This document shows, in pieces, positions 32,778 through 40,659 of a stretch of 41,918 bases of DNA. Within the stretch, counting starts at the first letter, position 1. Each line of letters begins with the position of its first letter. The notes beneath the pieces are model-generated. The model was given only the letters and a program-made list of their open reading frames with translations. It searched no databases and was not told the DNA's origin. The stretch is taken from assembly GCA_964511535.1 (NCBI GenBank), contig CAZEFW010000077.1, positions 1 through 41,918 on the forward strand. Direction: 5' to 3'. The DNA is from CAZCFB01 sp964511535. GTDB lineage: Bacteria; Myxococcota_A; Polyangia; GCA-2747355; CAZCFB01. The position numbers and the translations under genes are program-made.

Positions 32778-34187
32778 TTGTCACAGAAGAAGATCCACCT
32801 GATCGGTATCGGCGGCACCGGCATGGGCGCCCTGGCCGGCCTGCTGTGCGAGGCGGGCCACGAGGTGCGCGGTTCGGACGGCCCGCTCTACCCGCCCATG
32901 AGCACCATGCTGCAGCAGCTCGGCGTGCCCCTGATGGAGGGGTACCGCCCGCAGAACCTCGACTGGGGCCCCGACCTGGTGGTGGTGGGCAACATCTGCC
33001 GCAAGGATCACCCCGAGGCGGTGGCCGCCGCCGAGCGCGGGCTGCGGCGCGTCTCGTTCCCCCAGCTGCTGGGTGAGCTGTTTCTGCGGGAGCGCCGGCC
33101 GCTGGTGGTGGCGGGCACCCACGGCAAGACCACCACCACTTCGCTGGCCGCGCACATGCTGCGCGCCGCGGGGCGCGATCCCGGCTTCCTGGTGGGGGGC
33201 ATCCCGGCCAACCTGGGCCGCAGCTACGCCCTGGGCGCCGCGCCCCACTTCGTCATCGAGGGCGACGAGTACGACTGCGCCTTCTTCGACAAGCGGCCCA
33301 AGTTCGTTCACTACCAGCCCCACACCGTGATCCTCACCGGGGTGGAGTTCGACCACGCCGACATCTACAGCTCCATGCAGGAGGTGGAGCGCGCGTTCTC
33401 CATGCTGGTGGAGCGTATCTCGCCCGTGGGGCTGCTGCTGGTGTGCGCCGACTCGCCGGCGGCGGTGGCGCTGTCCGGCGCCGCGCGCTGCCCGGTGGAG
33501 CTCTACTCGGTGCGTGGCCACGCCGACGCCACCTGGATCGGGCAGGCGACGCCCGCGGGCAGCGGTCGGCAGCGCCTGGCGGTGCGGCGCGGGGACGTCC
33601 CCTCGGTGGAGCTCGAGGTGGGCATGACCGGGCGGCACAACATGGAGAACGTCCTGGCGGTGACCGCCGCCGGGCTGCACCTCGGCCTGGGGCCGGGGCA
33701 GGTGGCCGAGGCCATGGGCGCCTTCGAGGGCGTCAAGCGCCGCCAGGAGGTGGTGGGCGTGGCCCGCGGGGTGACCGTGATCGACGACTTCGCCCACCAC
33801 CCGACCGCGGTGCGCGAGACCCTGGCCGGGCTGCGCGGCGTGCACGGGCAGGGGCGCCTGGTGGCTGTGCTCGAGCCGCGGAGCGCGACCAGCAAGCGCA
33901 ACGTCTTTCAGGACGACTTCGCCGTGGCACTGGCCGAGGCGGACGAGGCCGTGGTGGCGGCGCTGCACATGCCAGAGAAGGTGCCGGCGGACGAGCGCCT
34001 GGACGTGGACGCCCTGGTGGCGACCCTGTCGGCCGGGGGGACGGCGGCGTCCTGTCTGCCCTCGGTGGACCGGATGGTGGAGCACCTGTCGCGCACCTGC
34101 GGCGAGGGGGACACGGTGGTGGTGATGTCCTCCGGTGGGTTCGAGGGGTTGCCCCGTCGGCTGGTGGAGGCGCTGGATGCCGGTTGA
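32778..34187 (+). CDS. mpl: UDP-MurNAc:L-Ala-D-Glu-mDap ligase (Mpl, peptidoglycan recycling)
   Basis: A 469-residue Mur-ligase-family enzyme. Start is TTG at 32778 with GGGGG about 7 bases upstream. The N-terminal Rossmann part reads HLIGIGGTGMGALAGLL, with GSDGPLYPPMSTMLQQLGVP and GYRPQNLDW, patterns of the Mpl subgroup rather than MurC. The ATP loop is AGTHGKTTTTS (GTHGK at residues 113-117). The C-terminal ligase motif is VIDDFAHHPTAVRETL, followed by LEPRSATSKRNVFQDDF. The enzyme joins recycled murein tripeptide to UDP-MurNAc in the cytoplasm. Its neighbour (an inositol-monophosphatase-family gene) overlaps its stop by 11 bases. Other recycling genes are not nearby. Confidence 0.93.
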   Translation: MSQKKIHLIGIGGTGMGALAGLLCEAGHEVRGSDGPLYPPMSTMLQQLGVPLMEGYRPQNLDWGPDLVVVGNICRKDHPEAVAAAERGLRRVSFPQLLGELFLRERRPLVVAGTHGKTTTTSLAAHMLRAAGRDPGFLVGGIPANLGRSYALGAAPHFVIEGDEYDCAFFDKRPKFVHYQPHTVILTGVEFDHADIYSSMQEVERAFSMLVERISPVGLLLVCADSPAAVALSGAARCPVELYSVRGHADATWIGQATPAGSGRQRLAVRRGDVPSVELEVGMTGRHNMENVLAVTAAGLHLGLGPGQVAEAMGAFEGVKRRQEVVGVARGVTVIDDFAHHPTAVRETLAGLRGVHGQGRLVAVLEPRSATSKRNVFQDDFAVALAEADEAVVAALHMPEKVPADERLDVDALVATLSAGGTAASCLPSVDRMVEHLSRTCGEGDTVVVMSSGGFEGLPRRLVEALDAG

Positions 34188-34977
34188 TCTGCAGCGAGCG
34201 CACCGCGTCGCCCGCCGCGTCGCCGCCGAGGCCGGCGCGCTGCTCGAGCGGGGGATGGAGCAGGAGATCCATGTGGAAAACAAGGGCTCCATCGATCTCG
34301 TGACCGAGTGGGACCGACGCTCGGAGGCGATCATCGTCGAGGCCCTGACCGGGGCTTTCCCGGACCACCGCGTGGTGGCCGAGGAGGGCGCTGGCAGCGA
34401 GGCCGGCGCGTCGGGCGCGCCCTGCTGGTACGTGGATCCGCTGGACGGCACCACCAACTACGCCCATCGGCTGCCGTTTTACGCCGTGTCCATCGCGCTG
34501 GAGGTGGAGGGGAAGCTGGAGGTGGCCGTGGTGCACGCGCCGCACCTGGGCTGGGAGTTTCACGCCCGGCGGGGCGAGGGGACATGGCTCGGCGACCGCC
34601 GCGTGTCGGTCTCCCGCACCGATGGGCTGGTGGGGGGCGTCGTGGCCACCGGCTTCCCGTACGACCGCCGCACCGCCAGGGACAACAACCTGCACCGGGT
34701 GGCACGGGTGGTGCCGCAGGTGCAGGGGTTCCGGCGGCTCGGCTCGGCCGCGCTGGACTGCGCGCTGGTGGCCTGGGGGCGGCTGGACGCTTACTGGGAG
34801 GTCAAGATCAAGCCGTGGGACATCGCCGCAGGGGTGCTGCTGGTGCAGGAGGCGGGCGGGATCGTCACGGCGCTGGACGGCGGGCCGTTCGAGCTGGGGC
34901 GCCCCCAGATCCTGGCCAGCAACGGCGCGGTTCACGAGGAGATGGTAACTCTGCTGGCAGACACCTCCCCCCCTTGA
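34177..34977 (+). CDS. Inositol-monophosphatase-family protein (SuhB-like)
   Basis: A 266-residue protein. The chosen start, ATG at 34177 (MPVDLQRAHRVARRVAAEAG), overlaps the mpl stop (34185-34187); an in-frame ATG at 34135 lies deeper inside mpl. Metal-binding motifs are all present: GSIDLVTEWDRRSE, EEGAGSE, YVDPLDGTTNYAHRLPF and the late KPWDIAAGVLLVQEAGG. The family hydrolyses inositol monophosphate or related sugar phosphates; SuhB also has roles in ribosomal RNA transcription. Which applies here is not visible. The overlap implies translational coupling to mpl. Confidence 0.9.
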   Translation: MPVDLQRAHRVARRVAAEAGALLERGMEQEIHVENKGSIDLVTEWDRRSEAIIVEALTGAFPDHRVVAEEGAGSEAGASGAPCWYVDPLDGTTNYAHRLPFYAVSIALEVEGKLEVAVVHAPHLGWEFHARRGEGTWLGDRRVSVSRTDGLVGGVVATGFPYDRRTARDNNLHRVARVVPQVQGFRRLGSAALDCALVAWGRLDAYWEVKIKPWDIAAGVLLVQEAGGIVTALDGGPFELGRPQILASNGAVHEEMVTLLADTSPP

Positions 34978-35091
34978 TTCTTTTGGACCAGCCGTCACAA
35001 CTAAAAGCAGTCAGGTAAAACAAAATTAGCGGTGGCTGACAGTCGGGGCCATGGAGGCGCCGATGTGTACCCTTGCGACCGGAGGTTGAGT

Positions 35092-35790
35092 GTGGAACAG
35101 GTTCTGGACATCACCAGCATGGTGCCCCAGCAAATTGGAGAGGAGCTTGCCCGTCGGTTTCAGCAGACAGAGGAGGGCAACGGCTTCGTCTTGCGTGGCG
35201 GCAAGGGCCAGGAGGAGATCCTGAGGCGGATCGGTGAGCTCTTCCCGGAGATCTTCGTTTATAGCGAGATCGCTCGCAGCGGCGAGCAGTGGTCCGCGCG
35301 GGTCGAGCGGGGGGCCAGGATGCGAAAAAAGAAGGGGCAGGCGCTCGTGGGGGTCATCGATCGGTTCCACGTGCAGTTGAACCAGGACCTGACCAGGCTG
35401 CTCAAGGCGGCGGAAGCCGAGGACTGGGCGGAGGTGTGGTCCCTGGTGCAGAAGCTGGAAGAGGAGCTGATGCTGCACTTCCAGTTCGAGGAGGAGGCGC
35501 TGTTCCCGGTGCTCGAGCGGCATGTCTCAGAGGAGGATGGGCCGGTGTGGCGGCTGGTGGCTGAGCACAGGGAGAGCCTGAAGACCCTGCAGCACCTGAG
35601 CAGCATGATCGTGCGCATGGCCTACTCCGACGCGCCCAAGGTGGCCATCATCCTGTCATGTCAGACCCTGCGGCGGATGTTGTCGAACCACAATGAGGCT
35701 GAGGAGCGGATCCTCGAGGCCTTCTTCGAGGCGCGGTTCACCGAGGAGGAGCGGACGGAGATCCTGCAGCGCGCACGGATCGCTTCCTGA
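35092..35790 (+). CDS. DUF2249-hemerythrin fusion protein
   Basis: A 232-residue protein. GTG at 35092 is the start because GGAGG lies 6 bases before it; an in-frame GTG at 35032 lacks a site. Residues about 3-75 match DUF2249: VLDITSMVPQQI, a G-x-GFVLRGG segment and a W-x-(V/A)-RVER end. The C-terminal part is a four-helix hemerythrin-like domain with metal ligands in HVQLNQD, HFQFEEEALFPVL, AEHRE and HNEAEERIL, the H, HxxxE and H/HxxxE pattern for a di-iron site. Such proteins bind O2 or nitric oxide, or hold iron for repair, in the cytoplasm. No other denitrification or iron-sulfur repair gene is near, so the specific role is open. The upstream 100 bases are AT-rich and may hold its promoter. 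Confidence 0.85.
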   Translation: MEQVLDITSMVPQQIGEELARRFQQTEEGNGFVLRGGKGQEEILRRIGELFPEIFVYSEIARSGEQWSARVERGARMRKKKGQALVGVIDRFHVQLNQDLTRLLKAAEAEDWAEVWSLVQKLEEELMLHFQFEEEALFPVLERHVSEEDGPVWRLVAEHRESLKTLQHLSSMIVRMAYSDAPKVAIILSCQTLRRMLSNHNEAEERILEAFFEARFTEEERTEILQRARIAS

Positions 35791-35800
35791 GCGGAAGAAT

Positions 35801-36271
35801 CTAGCGGGCGGGGCGGGGATCCTGGAGCCGCACCACGCGCAGACCCGGGGGGAGGCTGATGGCGGCGGGATCCGAGCGCAGCGCACGCTCCAGGGGGCGG
35901 ACCACCGAGCGGTGCAGCAGCGCGGGCAGGGGCGGATCGCCGGCGCTCCAGTCCGGCAGCACCACGTAGCCCTCGCCGGCCGGGAGCTGCAGCCTCTGCA
36001 GCCGCGCCGACTGATCCGCTGACGGCGGCTCCTGCAGCAGCAGCAACCGGTCATGGCGGCAGGCCAGCAGCAAGGCGTGGGCCGCTGCCAGGGCAGCGCC
36101 CCCCTTGAACACCGGGGCCACGAGGCTGAGGCCGGTCAGCGCCAGGTGCTGGCCCGGATCGGCGGCGGCCAGCAGCAGATCGTCGGAGAGCGCTTCGAGG
36201 GCGGGCAGATCGGCCTCGGCGAACGGGGGCGGGCCGGAGGTGAGGTGGAGCAGGCCGACGGAGATGTCCAT
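35801..36271 (-). CDS. Hypothetical protein
   Basis: A 156-residue protein from ATG at 36271 (MDISVGLLHLTSGPPPFAEA); an upstream in-frame TTG (36307) is possible. It is Leu- and Ala-rich, and alternates helix and strand in a regular way (LLLAAADPGQHLALTGLS, LLLLQEPP, GYVVLPDWS). I do not recognise the family. No signal peptide or membrane helix is clear. The gene converges on the hemerythrin gene with only 10 bases between stops and is divergent from the rhodanese gene. Confidence 0.6.
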   Translation of the reverse strand: MDISVGLLHLTSGPPPFAEADLPALEALSDDLLLAAADPGQHLALTGLSLVAPVFKGGAALAAAHALLLACRHDRLLLLQEPPSADQSARLQRLQLPAGEGYVVLPDWSAGDPPLPALLHRSVVRPLERALRSDPAAISLPPGLRVVRLQDPRPAR

Positions 36272-36386
36272 GAACAGAGCATGGAGCCACGGAGCAGGGC
36301 AGCGCAACCTGGATATTCTTCGCGCCGGCCGCTATAGTCTACCAACAATGTCGACTAAATGTAGATTGCCTTGATCGGAGATGGTG

Positions 36387-36743
36387 ATGCTCAAGATTCC
36401 TGATCCCTGGACCGTGGACGCCCTGACAGCCAGGAGCTGGCACCAGAGCGGCCACGCGGTGCTGCTGGACGTCCGCGAGGCGCCAGAATACCAGCTCGAG
36501 CATATCCCCGGCGCCATGCTCTACCCCCTGTCCTACCTCGAACCCGCCCACTACCCCCGGGCCCTGCGAGGCCACGTGGTGCTGGTGTGCCAGCAGGGCG
36601 AGCGGTCCCTTGCAGCCGGCCGGCAACTCCTGCTGGCCGGGATCCCCGATCTGTACAGCCTGGCCGGCGGCCTCGACGGCTGGATCAAGGCCGGCATGCC
36701 CGTGGAGGGCACCAAACACGACCCGGAGGACTACTCGATCTAA
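36387..36743 (+). CDS. Single-domain rhodanese
   Basis: A 118-residue protein; ATG at 36387 has GGAG 6 bases upstream, while ATG at 36381 sits directly after it. The domain is complete: VLLDVREAPEYQLEHIPGA, then the active-site loop CQQGERS (Cys68), LAAGRQLLLAGIPDLYSLAGGLDGW. It can transfer sulfane sulfur to cyanide or thiol acceptors, possibly in sulfur carrier pathways. A -10-like TATAGT (36332-36337) lies upstream. Its TAA stop is the first three bases of a large palindrome (36741-36785). Confidence 0.9.
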   Translation: MLKIPDPWTVDALTARSWHQSGHAVLLDVREAPEYQLEHIPGAMLYPLSYLEPAHYPRALRGHVVLVCQQGERSLAAGRQLLLAGIPDLYSLAGGLDGWIKAGMPVEGTKHDPEDYSI

Positions 36744-36785
36744 AATGTCAAGTGGTGGGGTCTGACCCCCACACTTGACATTTTA
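36741..36785. repeat. REP-like palindrome starting at the rhodanese stop codon
   Basis: Inverted repeat TAAAATGTCAAGTG (36741-36754) and CACTTGACATTTTA (36772-36785), 14 base pairs with no mismatch. A two-mismatch gap leads to an inner stem GGGGT and ACCCC around a short CTG loop. The TGTCAAGTG...GGGGTC...GACCCC layout resembles repetitive extragenic palindromes mobilised by Y1 tyrosine transposases, which are widespread in bacterial genomes. It ends in ATTTTATT, so it can also terminate transcription. No transposase is present in this window and no second copy was seen. Confidence 0.7.
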
Positions 36786-36925
36786 TTGGTATGCCGGACG
36801 GTGGGAGTCGGTCGTCCATGTCCACGGGGTAGACGGCTGTGTTGGTTGGGAACCCGCTTTGGTTCGGGGTGTCTGATGTGGTATGGCCCAATGAAACCCG
36901 GGCTGAAATTGGATATGCTCTGACC

Positions 36926-37333
36926 ATGGACAACGAACAGCAGCCGCAGGACGAAAGAGAACGCATCGCCGAGCTGGAGCGAGAGGTGGAGCGCCTCCGG
37001 GCTCAGGTGGGCGACGATGTCCCCTCCGAGGACGACGGCGAGCCGATCACCGACGCCGACATGCCTTACATGCCCTCGCAGACCCGGGCCATCGTCATCC
37101 CGGTGATCATCGGGGTGGCTGTATTTTTGGCCATCATCGGCCTGACCATGGCGCTCTCCAGCGGCTTCGACAGCTTCGCCAAGAAGGCGGCCTCCTCCCT
37201 GGTACCGGACGACCTGGCCGAGTCCACCAGGCCGGGAGCGCCCCCCGCGCCCGGCGTGCGCCCGGCGGTGAAGCTGGCGCCCATGGAGAAGGCGGAGTCG
37301 GCGGAACCCCCCGTCAGGGTGCCCGGCCTGTAA
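36926..37333 (+). CDS. Coiled-coil, single-pass membrane protein of unknown function
   Basis: A 135-residue protein starting at the ATG at 36926 (MDNEQQPQDERERIAELERE). An in-frame upstream ATG at 36839 lies next to the palindrome and is less likely. Residues about 10-30 form a short coiled coil, residues 50-82 a membrane helix (IVIPVIIGVAVFLAIIGLTMA), and the C-terminal 45 residues are Pro/Ala-rich. It precedes the dihydrouridine synthase gene by 9 bases, so is likely in its operon. A promoter candidate is TTGGTT (36859) and TATGGC (36882), 17 bases apart, with an extended TGG. The function is unknown. Confidence 0.72.
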   Translation: MDNEQQPQDERERIAELEREVERLRAQVGDDVPSEDDGEPITDADMPYMPSQTRAIVIPVIIGVAVFLAIIGLTMALSSGFDSFAKKAASSLVPDDLAESTRPGAPPAPGVRPAVKLAPMEKAESAEPPVRVPGL

Positions 37334-37342
37334 CTCGAGCCG

Positions 37343-38380
37343 ATGCAACACGCACCCACGCCCGCCCGGGGCCGACCGCCGCCCCTGCGCATCGGTCGCG
37401 TCACCGCGGCCCCGCCGCTGGTGCTGGCCCCCATGAGCGGCCTGACCAACCTGCCCATGCGCGCCCTGGCCGAGGAGGCGGGCTGCGGCCTGACGGTGAC
37501 CGAGTTCCTGGCCGCCCCGGCCCTGGCCGCTGGCGTGAAGAAGGAGGTCCACAAGGTCCAGCCCTCCCCGGCCGGCAAGGCCTGGAGCGCGCAGATCTTC
37601 GGCCGCGACCCGGGCCAGATGGCCAGGGCCGCCACCATCTGCGTGGACGCCGGCGCCAGCATCATGGACCTGAACATGGGCTGCCCCGCGCGCAAGGTGA
37701 CCAAGGGGGTGGCCGGCGCCGCCCTGATGCGGGAGCCGGCCCTGGCCGAGGAGCTGCTGCGCGCCGTGGTGGAGGCTGTGGGGCACCGGGCCGAGGTGAC
37801 GGTCAAGATGCGCGCCGGCTGGGACAAGGACTCGCTCAACGCCCCGGAGCTGGCCGCGCGGCTGGTGGCGGCCGGCGCCAGGGCCATCGCGGTGCACGGC
37901 CGCACCGCCGCGCAGAAGTACACCGGGCGCAGCGACCCCGCGGCCATCACGCGGGTCAAGGAGGCGGTGGACGTGCCGGTCATCGGAAACGGCGACGTCA
38001 CCGACGTGCAGGGGTGCGAGCGCATGTTCGCCGAGACCGGCTGCGACGCGGTGATGATCGGCCGGGCGGCCATGGGTAACCCGTGGCTGTTCGAGCGCTG
38101 CCTCGCCTGGTGGACCGGCGCGCCCATCCCCGGGCTGCCCGGCGTGCCGGAGCGGCTGCAGACTTACCTGCGCCACCTCGAACTCTACCTGACCATCGCC
38201 ACCGAGTGGCGCGCGGTGGTGGAGATGCGCAAGTTCGCCGCCTGGTACCTCAAGGGCTTCCACGGCGCCGCGGCCCTGCGCAAGGCGGTGTACCGCACCG
38301 AGGTGCTGGCCGAGGTGCGGCAGATCATCCTGGAGTTCGCTCGGGGCGTGCAGGACGGCCCTGCTGTGCTAAACGAATAG
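37343..38380 (+). CDS. tRNA-dihydrouridine synthase (Dus family)
   Basis: A 345-residue flavoenzyme, full length for the family. FMN and substrate motifs are present: LAPMSGLTNLPMR at the start, AQIFGRDP, the catalytic cysteine in LNMGCPARKV, VKMRAGWD, AVHGRTAAQKYTG and IGNGDV with IGRAAMGNPWLF near the end. It reduces uridine to dihydrouridine in the D loop of tRNAs using NADPH. Gene order and motif spacing fit the DusB branch, but I leave the symbol out. The stop is 2 bases before the next start. Confidence 0.93.
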   Translation: MQHAPTPARGRPPPLRIGRVTAAPPLVLAPMSGLTNLPMRALAEEAGCGLTVTEFLAAPALAAGVKKEVHKVQPSPAGKAWSAQIFGRDPGQMARAATICVDAGASIMDLNMGCPARKVTKGVAGAALMREPALAEELLRAVVEAVGHRAEVTVKMRAGWDKDSLNAPELAARLVAAGARAIAVHGRTAAQKYTGRSDPAAITRVKEAVDVPVIGNGDVTDVQGCERMFAETGCDAVMIGRAAMGNPWLFERCLAWWTGAPIPGLPGVPERLQTYLRHLELYLTIATEWRAVVEMRKFAAWYLKGFHGAAALRKAVYRTEVLAEVRQIILEFARGVQDGPAVLNE

Positions 38381-38382
38381 GC

Positions 38383-39153
38383 ATGTGCGAACTGCTGGGG
38401 ATGAGCGCCAACGTCCCCACCGATATACGTTTCAGCTTCACCGGCCTGATCCAGCGCGGTGGCGGCACCGGTCCGCACCGCGACGGCTGGGGCATCGCCT
38501 TTTACGAGTCCCGCGGCTGCCGCACCTTCCACGATCCACAGGAGGGGGCCAGCAGCGAGGTGGCCCGCATGGTGCGCATGTACCCGATCAAGAGTCGGGT
38601 GGTCATCAGCCATGTACGGCGGGCCAACCGGGGCAAGGTGTGCCTGGAGAACACCCACCCCTTCACCCGGGAGATGTGGGGCCGCCACTGGTGCTTCGCT
38701 CACAACGGCCAGCTCAAGGCGGTCAAGAAGCGGCCGCTGGAGCATTTCCACCCGGTGGGCAGCACCGACAGCGAGCACGCGTTCTGCTGGCTGATGGATC
38801 AGATCCGTGCGCGTTACCCGACTGCCCCCCGCGGGACCCGCGCGCTGTGGCGGCTCATCGCCGACCTGAGCGCCGAGCTGGACGAGCTCGGCGTGTTCAA
38901 CATGCTGCTGTCGGACTCGCGGTTCCTGTACGCCTACTGCAGCACCCGCCTGTGCTGGATCACCAGGCGCGCGCCCTTCGGCGAGGCGCGGCTCATCGAC
39001 TGCGACATGGCGGTGGACTTCCAGGAGGAGACCACCGACAAGGACGTGGTGTCGGTGGTGGCCACCCAGCCGCTGACCGACAACGAGGAGTGGACGCCCA
39101 TCCCCAGGGGCAAGCTGGTGGTGTTCAAGGAGGGGGAGGGGCGGGTGATCTGA
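38383..39153 (+). CDS. Class-II (Ntn) glutamine amidotransferase domain protein, YafJ-like
   Basis: A 256-residue protein starting MCELLGMSANV at 38383. After Met removal, Cys2 is the nucleophile, as in class-II amidotransferases. Supporting motifs are GPHRDGWGIAFYE, SRVVISHVRRANRGKVCLENTHPF and the binding segment WCFAHNGQLKAV. There is no synthase domain attached, so it is a stand-alone amidohydrolase of the YafJ/EgtC type. The acceptor is not known. It starts 3 bases after the Dus gene stop, so the two genes are co-transcribed. Confidence 0.88.
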   Translation: MCELLGMSANVPTDIRFSFTGLIQRGGGTGPHRDGWGIAFYESRGCRTFHDPQEGASSEVARMVRMYPIKSRVVISHVRRANRGKVCLENTHPFTREMWGRHWCFAHNGQLKAVKKRPLEHFHPVGSTDSEHAFCWLMDQIRARYPTAPRGTRALWRLIADLSAELDELGVFNMLLSDSRFLYAYCSTRLCWITRRAPFGEARLIDCDMAVDFQEETTDKDVVSVVATQPLTDNEEWTPIPRGKLVVFKEGEGRVI

Positions 39154-39250
39154 GGCGCGCGGCGACGCGGTGGCGCCAGTCGAATGTTGAGGCGAACGCG
39201 GGATCGGCAGTACCATATGACCTCGCGGCCTGAGCCGCCCCGGGAGCGCC

Positions 39251-40654
39251 TTGGAAGGCAAAGAGGAGCTGATAGGGCAGGTCCTTCACGACACCCACCG
39301 CGTCGTGCGCCGCATCGGCGCCGGCGGCATGGGCGAGGTGTATGAAGCGGAGCATGTACGCCTGCGCCGCAGCCGCTTCGCCGTGAAGGTGCTGCACGAG
39401 CGCGGGCACGCCGGGGGAGAGGCGTACAGGCGCTTCCGGCGTGAGGCGGAGATCGCCTCCGAGCTCGGCCACCCGAACATCATCTTCGTCACCGACTTCT
39501 ACGAGACCCCGTCGGGCCGGCCCTGCATCGTGATGGAGTTCCTGGAGGGCGAGGACCTGGCGCAGCGGCTCGAGCGGCAGGGGCGGCTGCAGCCGCAGGA
39601 GCTGGCCAGCGTCATGCGGCAGGTGGGCGGGGCGCTGGCCGCGGCCCACGCGCGCGGCGTGATCCACCGCGACCTGAAGCCCCAGAACATCTTCATGGCC
39701 CGGGACCCGGAGATCGGCACCCGGGTCAAGCTGCTCGACTTCGGCATCTCGAAGATCAAGGACAGCGCGAGCGCTCTGACCGGCACCGAGGTACTCATGG
39801 GCACGCCGTACTACATGGCGCCGGAGCAGGCCGAGGGCAAGGCGCGTGACGTGGACGCGCGCACCGACATCTTCGCCCTGGGGATCATCGCCTACCAGTG
39901 CCTGTCGGGGGAGCTGCCCTTCAGGGCGCCCACGCCGCTGGGCGTGCTGCGCCAGGTCTGCGACCGCGAGCCCCGGGCGCTGCAGGAGGTGATGCCCGGC
40001 CTGCCGTCGGAGGTATCGCGGGTCATCATGCAGGCGCTTTCCAAGTCGCCGGCGCAGCGGCACCAGACGGTGGAGGACTTCGTCGCGGCGTTGACAGCGG
40101 CGCTGGCCCGGGCGCCGGCGGAGGATCTGGGCGCGGCCGAGACGCTGCCCGCTCCCGCCGAGGCGATGGCCCTGGACACAACCCTGTCGGGCGCCGCCGG
40201 GCAGAGCACCGCGTCGGCGGAGACCACCGCCGGGCGGCGGCGGTACCTGCTGGCGGGTGTCGGCGTCCTGGCGGCCTGCCTGCTCTTCCTGGGCGTGGGG
40301 GCGCTGGTCACCGGCCCGCCGGACGGCCGCGCGCCTGGTTGGGCCCCCGAGCCGCCGTCCGGGCCGCCAATCATCCCGGCGACCCGCCCCGCGCCGAAGC
40401 TCGCGCCCCGCCCCGCGGCTGCGCCCGCGCCGGTTCGGCTGGTGGTCGCGCCGGACGCTGGCCATGCGGCCACGCCGGACGCCCGCGCCCTGGCGCCGGA
40501 CGCCGCGCCCAAGGCTGGCAAGAAGCGCCGCCCCGGGAGAAAGAAGAACAAGAAGCGCCCAGGACCCGGGCCGCGCCACAAGGCGCCCTTCGACGAGACC
40601 CTGCACGAAACCAGGACCCCCGCCGACGAGGCGCCCTTCTCGGGGGAGCTGTGA
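39251..40654 (+). CDS. Membrane-anchored Ser/Thr protein kinase (PknB/Stk type)
   Basis: A 467-residue Hanks-type kinase starting at TTG 39251 with GGGAG 5 bases upstream. Catalytic motifs are all intact: the glycine loop IGAGGMGEVYEAEH, Lys46 (FAVKVL), HRDLKPQN with Asp141, DFG at 163-165, and GTPYYMAPEQ. The kinase domain ends near residue 290. A membrane helix follows (about residues 330-355, LLAGVGVLAACLLFLGVGAL). The outer part is Pro/Ala/Arg-rich with no sensor fold. It is probably an active kinase; its target and stimulus are unknown. The PEGA-domain gene lies 5 bases downstream and may encode a partner. Confidence 0.92.
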   Translation: MEGKEELIGQVLHDTHRVVRRIGAGGMGEVYEAEHVRLRRSRFAVKVLHERGHAGGEAYRRFRREAEIASELGHPNIIFVTDFYETPSGRPCIVMEFLEGEDLAQRLERQGRLQPQELASVMRQVGGALAAAHARGVIHRDLKPQNIFMARDPEIGTRVKLLDFGISKIKDSASALTGTEVLMGTPYYMAPEQAEGKARDVDARTDIFALGIIAYQCLSGELPFRAPTPLGVLRQVCDREPRALQEVMPGLPSEVSRVIMQALSKSPAQRHQTVEDFVAALTAALARAPAEDLGAAETLPAPAEAMALDTTLSGAAGQSTASAETTAGRRRYLLAGVGVLAACLLFLGVGALVTGPPDGRAPGWAPEPPSGPPIIPATRPAPKLAPRPAAAPAPVRLVVAPDAGHAATPDARALAPDAAPKAGKKRRPGRKKNKKRPGPGPRHKAPFDETLHETRTPADEAPFSGEL

Positions 40655-40659
40655 TCGCC

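Noticed and set aside
34960..35091. FNR-type site upstream of the hemerythrin gene
   Set aside because: Only one TTGAT half-site is present, with no matching ATCAA at the right spacing.
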